Shown here piece after piece: positions 1 to 8,283 of a stretch of 64,000 bases of DNA. Source of the stretch: Terriglobus sp. TAA 43 (GTDB lineage Bacteria > Acidobacteriota > Terriglobia > Terriglobales > Acidobacteriaceae); the NCBI RefSeq assembly GCF_000800015.1, contig NZ_JUGR01000001.1, positions 2,976,001 through 3,040,000 on the forward strand, written 5' to 3'. A model generated the notes under the pieces. That model did no database searches and was not told where the DNA came from. It worked only from the letters and a program-made list of their open reading frames with translations. Position 1 is the stretch's first letter; every line of letters starts with the position of its first letter. Both the position numbers and the translations under genes were made by a program.

Positions 1-1299
1 GATGTCTTCGGTGAAGAAGGCCATCCGCTGCGCACCACCGTCAGCGAGATCGGCCCGCTGCTTTTCGCACGCATTCTTAACCTGAACGATACGCAGACCG
101 CTGTCCTCACGCTGGTCTTCAAAATTGCCGACGATCAGGGCCTTCTGTTGCTGGACCTGAAAGACCTGAAGGCCATGCTGAACGCTGTGGGCGAAAACGC
201 GAAGACGTACCAGACTGAATACGGCAATATTTCAGCGGCCTCCATTGGGGCCATTCAGCGCGGACTCGTCTCGTTGGAGCAGCAGGGAGGCGATAAGTTC
301 CTGGGCGAACCCGCACTCAATATCGACGACCTGTTGCAGACCGTCGACGGCAAAGGCGTGGTGAACATTTTGGCGGCAGACAAATTGATGCAGTCGCCGC
401 AACTCTACGCCACCTTCCTGTTATGGCTGCTGAGCGAGCTTTACGAACACCTGCCTGAAGTCGGAGACATGGATAAGCCGAAGCTGGTCTTCTTCTTCGA
501 TGAAGCGCACCTGCTGTTCAACGACCTTCCCGCGCAACTCTCACAGAAGATCGAACAGGTAGTACGACTGATTCGCAGCAAAGGCGTGGGCATTTATTTC
601 GTTACGCAGAACCCGGCGGACATTCCTCCAGTGGTGCTGTCGCAGCTTGGCAATCGCGTACAACATGCACTGCGTGCGTTCACACCGCAGGAACAGAAGG
701 CCGTGAAAACGGCCGCACAAACCTTCCGCGTGAACCCTGCACTCAATACAGAAGAGGCCATCAGCCAGCTTGGCGTGGGCGAAGCATTAGTTAGTTTTCT
801 TGATGAACAGGGAACACCCACCATCGTCGAACGCGCATGGGTCATCCCGCCGCACGCACACATCGGCCCGGTAACACCCGACGAACGCAAATCCCTCATG
901 CAAACGTCAGTAGTAGCTGGTGTGTACGAACAAGCCGTGGACCGCGAAAGCGCCTACGAACGCCTGACGCAACGCGCGAACACATCGTCCTCAGCAAACA
1001 ACGCACCCGCAGCGGGCACACCATCGCCCATGCCACGCGACATGCCGGTGCCACAGGACGTGCCGCAACAACAGAGCGGCGGATGGCTCTCCAGCGTAAC
1101 GGAAGTGCTGACACAGCGCGGACCAACCGGCCCTCGCGGTGGACGCGGCGCAGACTCTATCATCGAGACCGCCGCAAAATCCGCAGCACGCGCCATGGCG
1201 AGCCAGGCAGGAAGACAGATCGTGCGCGGCGTACTCGGCTCCATCATGGGCAGCATGATGGGCGGCTCCACCAAGTCACGCGGCAGAAACAGCTACTAG
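1..1299 (+). CDS. HerA/YjgR-like ATPase (DUF853), 5'-truncated by the window edge
   Basis: The frame is open from base 1, so the start codon and the Walker A region lie outside the window; about 432 residues are visible. The visible part carries a Walker B-like strand ending in [10 protein letters not shown], followed by [17 protein letters not shown] and a stretch on channel-like ATPase closure. These are features of the DUF853 family (E. coli YjgR), relatives of the HerA DNA-translocating ATPase. The C-terminal 120 residues are rich in Pro, Ser and Ala and end in a Gly/Met-rich tail ([10 protein letters not shown]), as in YjgR. The cellular role of the family is not established. Its stop codon overlaps the stop of the convergent gene downstream. 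Confidence 0.85.
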   Translation, partial: DVFGEEGHPLRTTVSEIGPLLFARILNLNDTQTAVLTLVFKIADDQGLLLLDLKDLKAMLNAVGENAKTYQTEYGNISAASIGAIQRGLVSLEQQGGDKFLGEPALNIDDLLQTVDGKGVVNILAADKLMQSPQLYATFLLWLLSELYEHLPEVGDMDKPKLVFFFDEAHLLFNDLPAQLSQKIEQVVRLIRSKGVGIYFVTQNPADIPPVVLSQLGNRVQHALRAFTPQEQKAVKTAAQTFRVNPALNTEEAISQLGVGEALVSFLDEQGTPTIVERAWVIPPHAHIGPVTPDERKSLMQTSVVAGVYEQAVDRESAYERLTQRANTSSSANNAPAAGTPSPMPRDMPVPQDVPQQQSGGWLSSVTEVLTQRGPTGPRGGRGADSIIETAAKSAARAMASQAGRQIVRGVLGSIMGSMMGGSTKSRGRNSY

Positions 1300-1742
1300 T
1301 TCGGCATATCCGATGGCGGTGGTCCCTGCATGGGACCATCGACACGGCGACCATGCTGCGTCGCCATCGCACCGAATACTTTCTGCTGCGGCTCTGTCAG
1401 CAACGCACGCACTTCCTTGCGCACGCTGGTCTGCAACGCCTCCATCTGCTGGCGACGCGTGAACTCATCTGTGCTGTTACTGGAAGACGATTGCGCCGCC
1501 GTCTGCGCGTCCACATAAACACTGAAGATCTGTTTCTTCTGATCGGTAGTAAGTGCCACCTATGCCCGTGACATGGCTCGCGCAATGTGATCGATCTCCA
1601 TCGCAGCCGATGGCGGCTCCGGTCGCTGCTGCGTGATGCCACTCTGCACCACCAGCAACACCGTAAGCAGAAATACACCAAACGAGGGCACGGCCTCAAC
1701 CGCGCCACGAAAAATCCGATGGTGAAAAGAGTGCCTGTTCAT
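1296..1742 (-). pseudogene. Small exported protein interrupted by an in-frame amber codon
   Basis: Two open stretches in the same frame are separated only by TAG at 1562-1560. The upstream stretch (60 codons from ATG 1742) has one hydrophobic helix (FGVFLLTVLLVVQSGI), a signal peptide or signal anchor. The downstream stretch (87 codons) contains TTDQKKQIFSVYVDA and RALLTEPQQKVFG, resembling the helical LTxxQ repeats of small periplasmic Spy/CpxP-like proteins, although the match is only at motif level. Together they would form a normal 148-codon exported protein. A single CAG to TAG transition would explain the break. A GTG directly after the TAG could restart translation, but would give a product without export signal. 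Sequencing error cannot be excluded. The stop overlaps that of the convergent ATPase gene. Confidence 0.6.
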
Positions 1743-1855
1743 GCTCTATGGGACGAGCATCCGCGCACCAATGAGTACCGCTTTCCCTGTTAGAACAAAC
1801 ACGTGGTGGAATGCACGCTCTACACTTGAGGCAAAGATTCCTGAAGGGGAACCTC

Positions 1856-2230
1856 ATGGGCCGCGAATACTTCACACAGAATCCCCAATACCCGTTTGCC
1901 GATGCCGTCCTGGTGGACGGCCGCACGCTGTATCTCTCGGGCCGCATCGGGCTTCTACCTGGCACCACGCAGACTCCGTCCACCGCCGAAGAAGAAGCGC
2001 GCCTGGTTCTGGACGACATACAAAAGGTGCTCGCCCTTGCTGGCATGAAGATGGATCATCTGGTTCAACTGCAGGTCTTCTGCAGCGATGTCAGCCTATG
2101 GGAGACATTCAACGCGGTGTATCGGACTTACTTCACAGGACCACTTCCGCCGCGCGCTTTTCTCGGTTCTGGCACACTGCTTTTCAACGCCCGTTTTGAA
2201 CTGATCGGCATTGCTGTAAAAGATAACTAG
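1856..2230 (+). CDS. RidA/YjgF-family protein
   Basis: A 124-residue protein of the RidA (YER057c/YjgF/UK114) family, trimeric cytosolic proteins that hydrolyse reactive enamine/imine intermediates released by PLP enzymes. The C-terminal signature is present as PPRAFLGSGTLLFNARFELI, including the conserved Arg that binds the substrate carboxylate. The ATG at 1856 is chosen because AAGGGGA at 1844-1850 gives good ribosome-binding spacing; an upstream in-frame ATG at 1811 lacks one. It lies 28 bp before a PLP-dependent aminotransferase gene on the same strand, an association that suits an imine deaminase, although that aminotransferase seems exported. Confidence 0.85.
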   Translation: MGREYFTQNPQYPFADAVLVDGRTLYLSGRIGLLPGTTQTPSTAEEEARLVLDDIQKVLALAGMKMDHLVQLQVFCSDVSLWETFNAVYRTYFTGPLPPRAFLGSGTLLFNARFELIGIAVKDN

Positions 2231-2258
2231 GCTAATCATCCTCTCTCCGAGGTGACGT

Positions 2259-3524
2259 GTGTTCTCCAGACGATCCTTGATGAAGAATGCAGGCGCGGCA
2301 TTGCTGACCATCCGCGCAACGTCTGCCAGTGCGGCCATCTCCGTGACGCTATCTACGGTTCTGCCAGCACGCGATGCCTTCGTCACACCGCAATACGGCG
2401 TGTACATCAACAACGCACGCATCCATCCCATGAGCATCAGTAGCCGTGCTGCGGTCGATGCCTATCTCGATAGCAAGGGCACCATGGCCGTAAAGCAGGC
2501 CAGCACTACCAGTCCCATCTCGGTTGTTGCAAAGGAAAGCTTTGCAAAGCTCATCAACGCCAAGCCGGATGAAATTGCCTACGTCAACAGCACCAGCACA
2601 GGCGAAAACCTTGTTGTCAGCGCGTTGGGTCTCATGCATCCCGCCACAGGTGGACCACAACCAAACATCGTCACAGACGCGCTTCACTTTGAAGGCTCGC
2701 TCTACCTCTACACCGAACTGCAAAAGCGAGGTGTGGACGTACGCATCGTGAAGGCAACAACAAATGATGCAGGGGCATGGGTCGTAGACAACGCCGAGTT
2801 CGAAAAAGCAGTCGACAAGAACACGCGACTCATCGCTGTCTCGCTGGTCTCATGGATCAATGGCTTCACACATAATCCAAAGTGGCTTGCCGATCTCGCC
2901 CACTCACACGGCGCAAAGCTGTTTCTTGACGCCGTACAAGGGGCAGGCTGCATGCCGATTGATGTGAAAGCAAGCGGCGTCGACTTCCTTGCCTCCGCCA
3001 GCTACAAATGGCTCATGGGCGACTTCGGCATCGGCTTCCTCTACGCCCGCGCCGATGTACTGCCCGCACTACAACGCCCGCTGATGAGCTTTCGCCAGTT
3101 CGGCGACATGGAATACCACGCACTGCCAGGCGACAAGCCCGGCCCCTACCCAGCCACCTTCGACCAGTTGCAGAACGCTGCAGGCTACTTCGAAATCGGC
3201 ACCTATGCCAATCCAGTTATTGCCGCACTCAGCGTGTCACTGCCATGGATACTGCAACTCGGCGTGCCCAACATCCAGCAGCACGCCCACACATTGAACA
3301 GCATCCTGCGCGCGGAACTGCCGAAGCTGGGCTACGCCTGCATCACGCCGGAAGACGCGGGGGCCTCTATCATCGCTTTCCACGTAAAGAACGATGCCAC
3401 TACCGAGGCAAAGTTAAAAGCCGCCAAGGTCGACATCTCGGTCTACCCCGGCCGCATGCGAATCGCTCCATCCGTCTACAACAACGAAGCAGACATCCAC
3501 ACGCTCCTCAATGCACTGGCATGA
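2259..3524 (+). CDS. Exported class V aminotransferase-fold protein
   Basis: A 421-residue PLP-dependent enzyme of the class V aminotransferase/cysteine desulfurase fold. The N-terminus (SRRSLMKNAGAALL) is a probable Tat signal, so the folded PLP enzyme would be moved to the periplasm. The internal aldimine lysine is K250 in ASASYKWLMG, and the cofactor-binding aspartate is in LFLDAVQGAG (D224). No desulfurase-type active-site Cys loop is evident, so an epimerase or lyase role (as in isopenicillin N epimerase-like members) is as likely as desulfuration; substrate unknown. GTG at 2259 is preceded by GAGGT. It follows the RidA gene and ends before a strong terminator. Confidence 0.75.
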   Translation: MFSRRSLMKNAGAALLTIRATSASAAISVTLSTVLPARDAFVTPQYGVYINNARIHPMSISSRAAVDAYLDSKGTMAVKQASTTSPISVVAKESFAKLINAKPDEIAYVNSTSTGENLVVSALGLMHPATGGPQPNIVTDALHFEGSLYLYTELQKRGVDVRIVKATTNDAGAWVVDNAEFEKAVDKNTRLIAVSLVSWINGFTHNPKWLADLAHSHGAKLFLDAVQGAGCMPIDVKASGVDFLASASYKWLMGDFGIGFLYARADVLPALQRPLMSFRQFGDMEYHALPGDKPGPYPATFDQLQNAAGYFEIGTYANPVIAALSVSLPWILQLGVPNIQQHAHTLNSILRAELPKLGYACITPEDAGASIIAFHVKNDATTEAKLKAAKVDISVYPGRMRIAPSVYNNEADIHTLLNALA

Positions 3525-3543
3525 AGTGAACAACGGGCAACAG

Positions 3544-3575
3544 AAAGGCCGCCCTCACGGGCGGCCTTTCTTATT
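3544..3575 (+). terminator. Rho-independent terminator of the ridA-aminotransferase unit
   Basis: An 11-bp perfect stem (AAAGGCCGCCC at 3544-3554 with GGGCGGCCTTT at 3559-3569) closes a TCAC loop and is followed by a T-rich stretch on the plus strand. It lies 20 bases after the aminotransferase stop and just before the end of the convergent radical SAM gene. Confidence 0.85.
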
Positions 3576-3592
3576 TCGTTTGAGTGAAGCGA

Positions 3593-5722
3593 TTAGTCGC
3601 CTGCAACCAGTTCGTCGTTCTTGATCTCAGCAACAACTTCTACTGCCGGAGCTGCGGGCTTGATGCCACCCAGGCCACCGATTTCGCCGAGAGCGACGAA
3701 TCCGGGCTGTTCCTGCTCCTTCAGGATTTCCTTGCGGTAGAGCTTCGCCATACGGGCGTTCTCTGCATCCTGCTTCAGCTTCGCGTCACGTGCACGGATC
3801 TTCTCTTCGCGTGCGTTCTTGGCGATACCGCTCTTGTCGAAGGTATCGTTCGCAGCGGAGTTTACGTGCGCTTCGTTCAGAACCAGGTCATACTTCTCCT
3901 GCTTCTCGATCGCAACCTTCTTACCACCTGCGAAGATTTCGTGACGGCCGTGCTCCTCGTACCACTTGGTGAGGGTCGACGTCATGTGCATCTTCTCGAT
4001 GATGTTGCGCCAGCCGATACCCGTGTTGTACGCGCAGAAGCTGATTTCGCCTTCCTGCGTTGCGTACGGGATGATGCACTGCTCGGTGCGGCGGAAGTCG
4101 TAGTTGAACAGATCCTGGAACCACATGCCGGCGATGAAGAGGAAGTTCCAGCGGTCAGCGCGGCGCTTCTCAATGTCGGCCATGGTGCGGTCGCCAGTTA
4201 CCTTGCCGTAATTGCGGCCGGTAGCGCCGAAGCACTTGTCGAACTTCTGCAGCAAATCCATGATGCGGAAGTGCGTGGGTGACTTGGTCGGGTCGTAGTT
4301 GCGCAGCAGGGCAAGCGACACACCGACGATGGACAGGAACTTGCCACGTGCCGCATCGTTGACGCGAGCCACGTCCTTCGCAAGCTGTACAGCGTTCAGG
4401 AACGCCGTTACCGGCACAGCTTCCTTCGTTTCCTTATCGATCATCAGCGCCATACCGATACCGCAGTTCGGGTGGCAACCGCAGGAGAGCTGGCCCCACT
4501 CATGCTCCGGTCCGTGAACCAGATCGGCCCAGTCAGAGAAGGTGGACATGAACGAGATGGGGAACCAATCGCGGGTGGACTCGCCCAGGCCCGTCTGGTT
4601 GCGGATGTCGTGTGCGAGGTGCGACAGCGTGTAACGCTGTGCCTGACGGCGCTCGTCCGAAACTGCTTCGTCACGACCGGTAAATGAAACCGGCTGGAAC
4701 GAGAGGAAGTTGATCTTCTTCGGGTTGTCGAGAGCGAACTCGATGATGCGGCCAACCTGCTCGTTGTTGATGCCGTTGATGATGCAGGTGACGGGAACGA
4801 TGTCCACGCCTGCCTCATGCAGATTGTGGATCGCCTGCAGCTTCACATCGAACGAGTTGCCAACCTTACGGTGGCTGTTGGCAGCGTTGCCGATACCGTC
4901 GAACTGGAGGTATGCGTAGCGCAGACCGGCTTCCGCCGCGGCCTTCGCAAATTCCTTCGACTTCGCAAACTCAATACCGTTGGTAGCAGCCTGCACCGAG
5001 TTGTAACCAACCTTACGGGCATAAGCGACAGCGTCCAGGAAGTACGGGCTCAGGGTCGGCTCGCCGCCCGAGAACTGTACCGACATCTGGCGACGCGGCT
5101 TGATCTGGATTGCGTTGTCCAGCATGGTCTTGATCTCGTCCCACGTCAGTTCGTGAACGAAGCCAACCTGGTTCGCGTCCATGAAGCAGGGGTCGCACAT
5201 CATGTTGCAACGGTTGGTCAGATCGATCGTCAGAACCGAACCACGTCCGTGCGTCACGGTGCTGGTGCCGTGGTTGTGCAGCTTCTCATCGTTGTGGGCG
5301 CGGATATCGCGGCCCGGGAAAACGTCTTCCAGGTGCTTCATCATCGGCGGATCGATGGACATCACGTCTTCGAAGTGGCCGTGGATCGGGCAATCCTTCA
5401 CCATCAGGATCTGGCCATCGCGCTCGATGATCTGAGCCTTGATTTCGCCGACCTTCTCGTTGAGGAGGATTTCGTGGGGCAGCTTGCCATCCACAATCTG
5501 CTGACGGATCTCCGGCACGCAGCGGGGGCAGAGCGAATCGGTCGTACGGGGCCAGCCGAGGGGCGGCTTTTCTTTCTGATAGCTCTTCAGCAGAGGCTTG
5601 TCGCTCCACTTCGGCGTGAACGACGGGTTCGGGCTGATGTTATTCAGCTTGTCAAACACTACCCATGCTCCCTGCGCTGCCAGCGTAAGGGCTTTTTCTG
5701 CGAGCTTCGATGCCTTGGCCAT
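3593..5722 (-). CDS. Radical SAM protein resembling tetraether / membrane-spanning lipid synthase (Tes/GDGT-MAS-like)
   Basis: A 709-residue protein with ATG at 5722 preceded by AGGAGAAGG. Domain order: Cys-rich N-terminal module (C65-x2-C68; C111-P-I-H114), then a radical SAM core with the cluster motif C172-x3-C176-x2-C179 and GGEP (219-222), then a second Cys-rich region (LSCGCHPNCG), and later WFQDLFNYDFRR and CIIPYATQEGEISFCAYN. From memory this order and these motifs match archaeal Tes, which couples two phytanyl chain ends to make tetraether lipids using auxiliary iron-sulfur clusters and a rubredoxin-like iron. Subdivision 1 acidobacteria contain membrane-spanning iso-diabolic acid, so joining two acyl termini at the membrane is the likely role. 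The last 110 residues or so are a charged Lys/Glu/Ala-rich extension that I do not associate with archaeal Tes. No lipid gene is adjacent. Confidence 0.7.
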   Translation of the reverse strand: MAKASKLAEKALTLAAQGAWVVFDKLNNISPNPSFTPKWSDKPLLKSYQKEKPPLGWPRTTDSLCPRCVPEIRQQIVDGKLPHEILLNEKVGEIKAQIIERDGQILMVKDCPIHGHFEDVMSIDPPMMKHLEDVFPGRDIRAHNDEKLHNHGTSTVTHGRGSVLTIDLTNRCNMMCDPCFMDANQVGFVHELTWDEIKTMLDNAIQIKPRRQMSVQFSGGEPTLSPYFLDAVAYARKVGYNSVQAATNGIEFAKSKEFAKAAAEAGLRYAYLQFDGIGNAANSHRKVGNSFDVKLQAIHNLHEAGVDIVPVTCIINGINNEQVGRIIEFALDNPKKINFLSFQPVSFTGRDEAVSDERRQAQRYTLSHLAHDIRNQTGLGESTRDWFPISFMSTFSDWADLVHGPEHEWGQLSCGCHPNCGIGMALMIDKETKEAVPVTAFLNAVQLAKDVARVNDAARGKFLSIVGVSLALLRNYDPTKSPTHFRIMDLLQKFDKCFGATGRNYGKVTGDRTMADIEKRRADRWNFLFIAGMWFQDLFNYDFRRTEQCIIPYATQEGEISFCAYNTGIGWRNIIEKMHMTSTLTKWYEEHGRHEIFAGGKKVAIEKQEKYDLVLNEAHVNSAANDTFDKSGIAKNAREEKIRARDAKLKQDAENARMAKLYRKEILKEQEQPGFVALGEIGGLGGIKPAAPAVEVVAEIKNDELVAGD

Positions 5723-5980
5723 ACCTTCTCCTGAACGAATGCCTCACCCCGTGGGGATCACGTGGACGGGCTTAATGAATCTATGCGACGAGCTTAAAGA
5801 TGTTTGAACTCCATCCCAAGCTCCAAACTTTCGGCACGAACCCACAAAGACACAGGGACTTGCGCCTCAAAAAGCGTACCGGAAGCGTCAGAGGGGCACA
5901 TCTGTGATTTATGGAACAGCGACATCAAGCAGCGAACGGCGATCTCTTGCAGTGAACGGAAGGCTTACTTTTACGCATGA
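5723..5980. other. Non-coding stretch upstream of the radical SAM gene
   Basis: No convincing gene on either strand. It must hold the promoter of the leftward radical SAM gene, whose Shine-Dalgarno lies at about 5724-5732; I could not pick out a clear -10/-35 pair. The next feature is a terminator. Confidence 0.5.
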
Positions 5981-6007
5981 AAAAGCCGACTCAATCAGTC
6001 GGCTTTT
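5981..6007 (-). terminator. Bidirectional-looking terminator after the 6045-6827 gene
   Basis: Perfect 10-bp stem, AAAAGCCGAC with GTCGGCTTTT, with a 7-base loop. The A and T ends of the stem give a U-run in both directions. It lies 38 bases past the stop of the leftward gene. Confidence 0.75.
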
Positions 6008-6044
6008 ATTCATGACGCAAAATGGCGTTTCGCCTGATAACACG

Positions 6045-6827
6045 CTATTTCCGCAAATGAACGATACGCAGAGCGTCATCAAGAAACTCATTCGCCAGCA
6101 TACCGACGGCAGCGCCGCCCAGCGAAGTGCCGTAGTTTTCGAACGTGGCCCTCGCGCCAGTGTCCTGATCGGGGTAGATGAAATTGCTGATCCCGGCTGC
6201 GGTTCCGTAACCAAGCAGCAGTGGCGCATTCAATCTCTGGTGTCCGCTATCGGACCGTGTCACCACAACGCGCGAAGCGGCATAAAAGCCGCGCTTGAAG
6301 AAGCCGTGGTCCCGCCCCATCTGGTAGTAGCGAGGATCATCGTGGAAAATCGGCGCAAAAACCGCATCGGTGGTCAGGCTCTGTGTCACGTTACGCAATG
6401 CCGCAGCACCCACGCGTTTGCCGAAGGCTTCGCTGTTGTGACCATAGTGCGGCGATGAGTCAATCAAATGCGACCATCCCGCTGAAGACATGATGCTGAC
6501 GAGATTCATCAGGCCAAAAGCGTCAGGGAGCGCATAGACCATTTTGTCTGTGGCGCTGAGCGGAAGCGCCTGCTGGCCGGGATAGATCAGGCTCGCGTAT
6601 TTCTTCGCCACCGGGCGCCCGTAGTTTCCCGCGTTGGCGCGTATGGGCGAATTCGCGTTCTTCTGGTCTGCCTGGTCTTCAAGCGAATCGCGTACTGTTG
6701 AGGGCGCATCCGGCAGAAACGCCGGCTGTTCAAGGCGCGCCTCCGCCATGTGCTGCACATTCGGTTCCTGCCCGAACAGCAACGGCGAGATTAAGAGAGA
6801 GGCAGACGCAATGAGATATCGCTTCAA
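6045..6827 (-). CDS. Exported protein of unknown function
   Basis: A 260-residue protein that I cannot assign to a named family. The TTG at 6827 is chosen because AAGGAA sits eight bases upstream and the product then begins with a clean Sec signal peptide (MKRYLIASASLLISPLLFGQ). The mature part has a disordered start (LPDAPSTVRD), then a segment with IFHDDPRYYQMG and several Gly-rich amphipathic stretches (GYGTAAGISNFIYP, SLGGAAVGMLANEF), suggesting an outer-membrane or membrane-associated protein. The DDPRYY motif recurs, to my recollection, in conserved acidobacterial proteins of unknown role. It ends at a terminator and has no obvious operon partner. Confidence 0.65.
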   Translation of the reverse strand: MKRYLIASASLLISPLLFGQEPNVQHMAEARLEQPAFLPDAPSTVRDSLEDQADQKNANSPIRANAGNYGRPVAKKYASLIYPGQQALPLSATDKMVYALPDAFGLMNLVSIMSSAGWSHLIDSSPHYGHNSEAFGKRVGAAALRNVTQSLTTDAVFAPIFHDDPRYYQMGRDHGFFKRGFYAASRVVVTRSDSGHQRLNAPLLLGYGTAAGISNFIYPDQDTGARATFENYGTSLGGAAVGMLANEFLDDALRIVHLRK

Positions 6828-7029
6828 CTTGGCGTTCCTTTTCGGGGCTGTATTACAGAGTGCTCCGGTGTATCGCAAATTGGAAGCTTGTTATTTCGTT
6901 TGAGTTGCACCGGGGTCCGGGGTTAACTCAAGCGGCAACTCCCGAGAATTCTCGCAGAACCCTCGCTGTGGATACGGTTCTAATTGCATGTGGATGTGTG
7001 CGCCCATCGGCGCGGGAAGGAATCGGGAG

Positions 7030-7215
7030 ATGGCCGACTGGAATCGTGAAGTACAGGATGCAACCGACCGTGCCGAGGCCGAACTGCAGCGCCTGATCCG
7101 CTACCTGAACGACGAAGTGGTGCCAGAAGTGCGCCAACAGGGCTCATCTGCGCTGAAAAAAGCTGCGGATGGACTGCACAAACTTGCGGAGAAGATGGAT
7201 GACCGCAGCCGCTAG
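7030..7215 (+). CDS. Small helical protein, unknown function
   Basis: A 61-residue, strongly charged, probably all-helical protein (Ala/Glu/Lys/Asp heptad-like pattern) without a signal peptide or membrane segment. ATG at 7030 follows AAGGAATCGGGAG. It overlaps the start of the rlpA gene by 17 bases, so the two are probably translationally coupled; a role tied to RlpA is possible but unproven. No family is recognised. Confidence 0.6.
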   Translation: MADWNREVQDATDRAEAELQRLIRYLNDEVVPEVRQQGSSALKKAADGLHKLAEKMDDRSR

Positions 7216-7987
7216 CCGCAGGAAATGGCAGCGAGCAGGGCTGGTATTTGCCAGCCTTCTGGTGGTGTTGTTGACCACCGGATGCCATCACAAGGCAAAG
7301 GTGTCGCGGAATTATCCGCCACCACCGCCGGTGCGCAGCGGCGCTTCGTCCTCCAATTCCGCAACTGCGAAACGGCCATTGCCGTCGTACGCAACGCCAC
7401 CACCCAACTGGAACGACAACGCTCTGGCCCCCGGCGACTCCAGCGTGGAAACAGGCCTTGCAAGCTGGTATGGCCCGCCGTATCACAATCGACAGGCCGC
7501 CAACGGCCAGCCATACGACCAGAATGCCATGACGGCAGCGCACCGGACGCTCCCCATGGGAACGACCGTTCGCGTAACAAATACAGCTACGAACCAATCC
7601 GTGGTGGTGGTCATTACTGACCGCGGCCCCTTCGTGCACGGTCGGGTGCTGGACCTGTCGCTGGCCGCAGCCAAAGCCACCGGCGTGTATCGCGCAGGCG
7701 TGACACAGGTGCGGATTGAAGTTTTGCAGCAGCGTGCCGGGGTCTCGCCAACCGGTAAGTGGTGCGTACAGATTGGCGCGTTTCAAGACTCTCGCAATGC
7801 GCTCCGCCTGCAGAACGACTTGCAGCGACGCTACAGCACCGCGAAAGTGCTTGAATTTCAGGGCCCTACGGGCCACTGGGTACGCATTAATCCTGTCGGA
7901 TACGATAAGCGGCAAGCAGTAGCGATTGCGGATACTCTGCGCACGGCAGAACCGGACGCCTTGCCGTATCTCGTAAGGCTGGATTGA
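7199..7987 (+). CDS. rlpA: RlpA-like lipoprotein with DPBB and SPOR domains
   Basis: A 262-residue septal ring lytic transglycosylase RlpA homologue. The N-terminus has a lipoprotein signal ending in the lipobox LLTTGC (Cys29). A proline-rich linker follows, then the double-psi beta-barrel domain (about 80-165) with GLASWYGPPYH, MTAAHRTLPMGT and VVITDRGPF, which retains the Asp expected for catalysis. A C-terminal SPOR domain (about 185-262, WCVQIGAFQDSRNA) should bind denuded septal glycan strands. Family members cleave glycan strands lacking stem peptides at the division site. The ATG at 7199 overlaps the small gene upstream. The 296 bases after it contain no gene and must hold the rpoD promoter. 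Confidence 0.92.
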   Translation: MTAAASRRKWQRAGLVFASLLVVLLTTGCHHKAKVSRNYPPPPPVRSGASSSNSATAKRPLPSYATPPPNWNDNALAPGDSSVETGLASWYGPPYHNRQAANGQPYDQNAMTAAHRTLPMGTTVRVTNTATNQSVVVVITDRGPFVHGRVLDLSLAAAKATGVYRAGVTQVRIEVLQQRAGVSPTGKWCVQIGAFQDSRNALRLQNDLQRRYSTAKVLEFQGPTGHWVRINPVGYDKRQAVAIADTLRTAEPDALPYLVRLD

Positions 7988-8283
7988 CCCGTCACTCGAA
8001 TTTCACAGCGGTAAAGGCAGGGGAAATCTACAGGGCGTATACTTCTGCGTCTTTTTTCTCTTGGTAACGTCTAAAAGAATGTGCTACTCTGTGCTTCGCT
8101 GGAGAAGTGCGCCTTTGTGGTCCAGTCCTCACACGACTGTCAACCTTGCGCCTGCGGTCTTTGATACCGCGCCCTATGCTTCCCCGCTCATGCACATCGC
8201 ATCCATAAAGGGAGTCGTGTCTGCGCCTGCAACCTGGCGCGTCGGCTCCTGCGCATAATTTTCGGGACTGGACGGAAAACACC

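Noticed and set aside
1296-1742. Amber codon as a pyrrolysine or selenocysteine-like recoding site
   Set aside because: No pyl gene, tRNA or recoding stem is visible; a point mutation or error is simpler.
4817-5734. Long plus-strand frame over the radical SAM gene
   Set aside because: Antisense to a protein with clear catalytic motifs; no Shine-Dalgarno and no fold signals.
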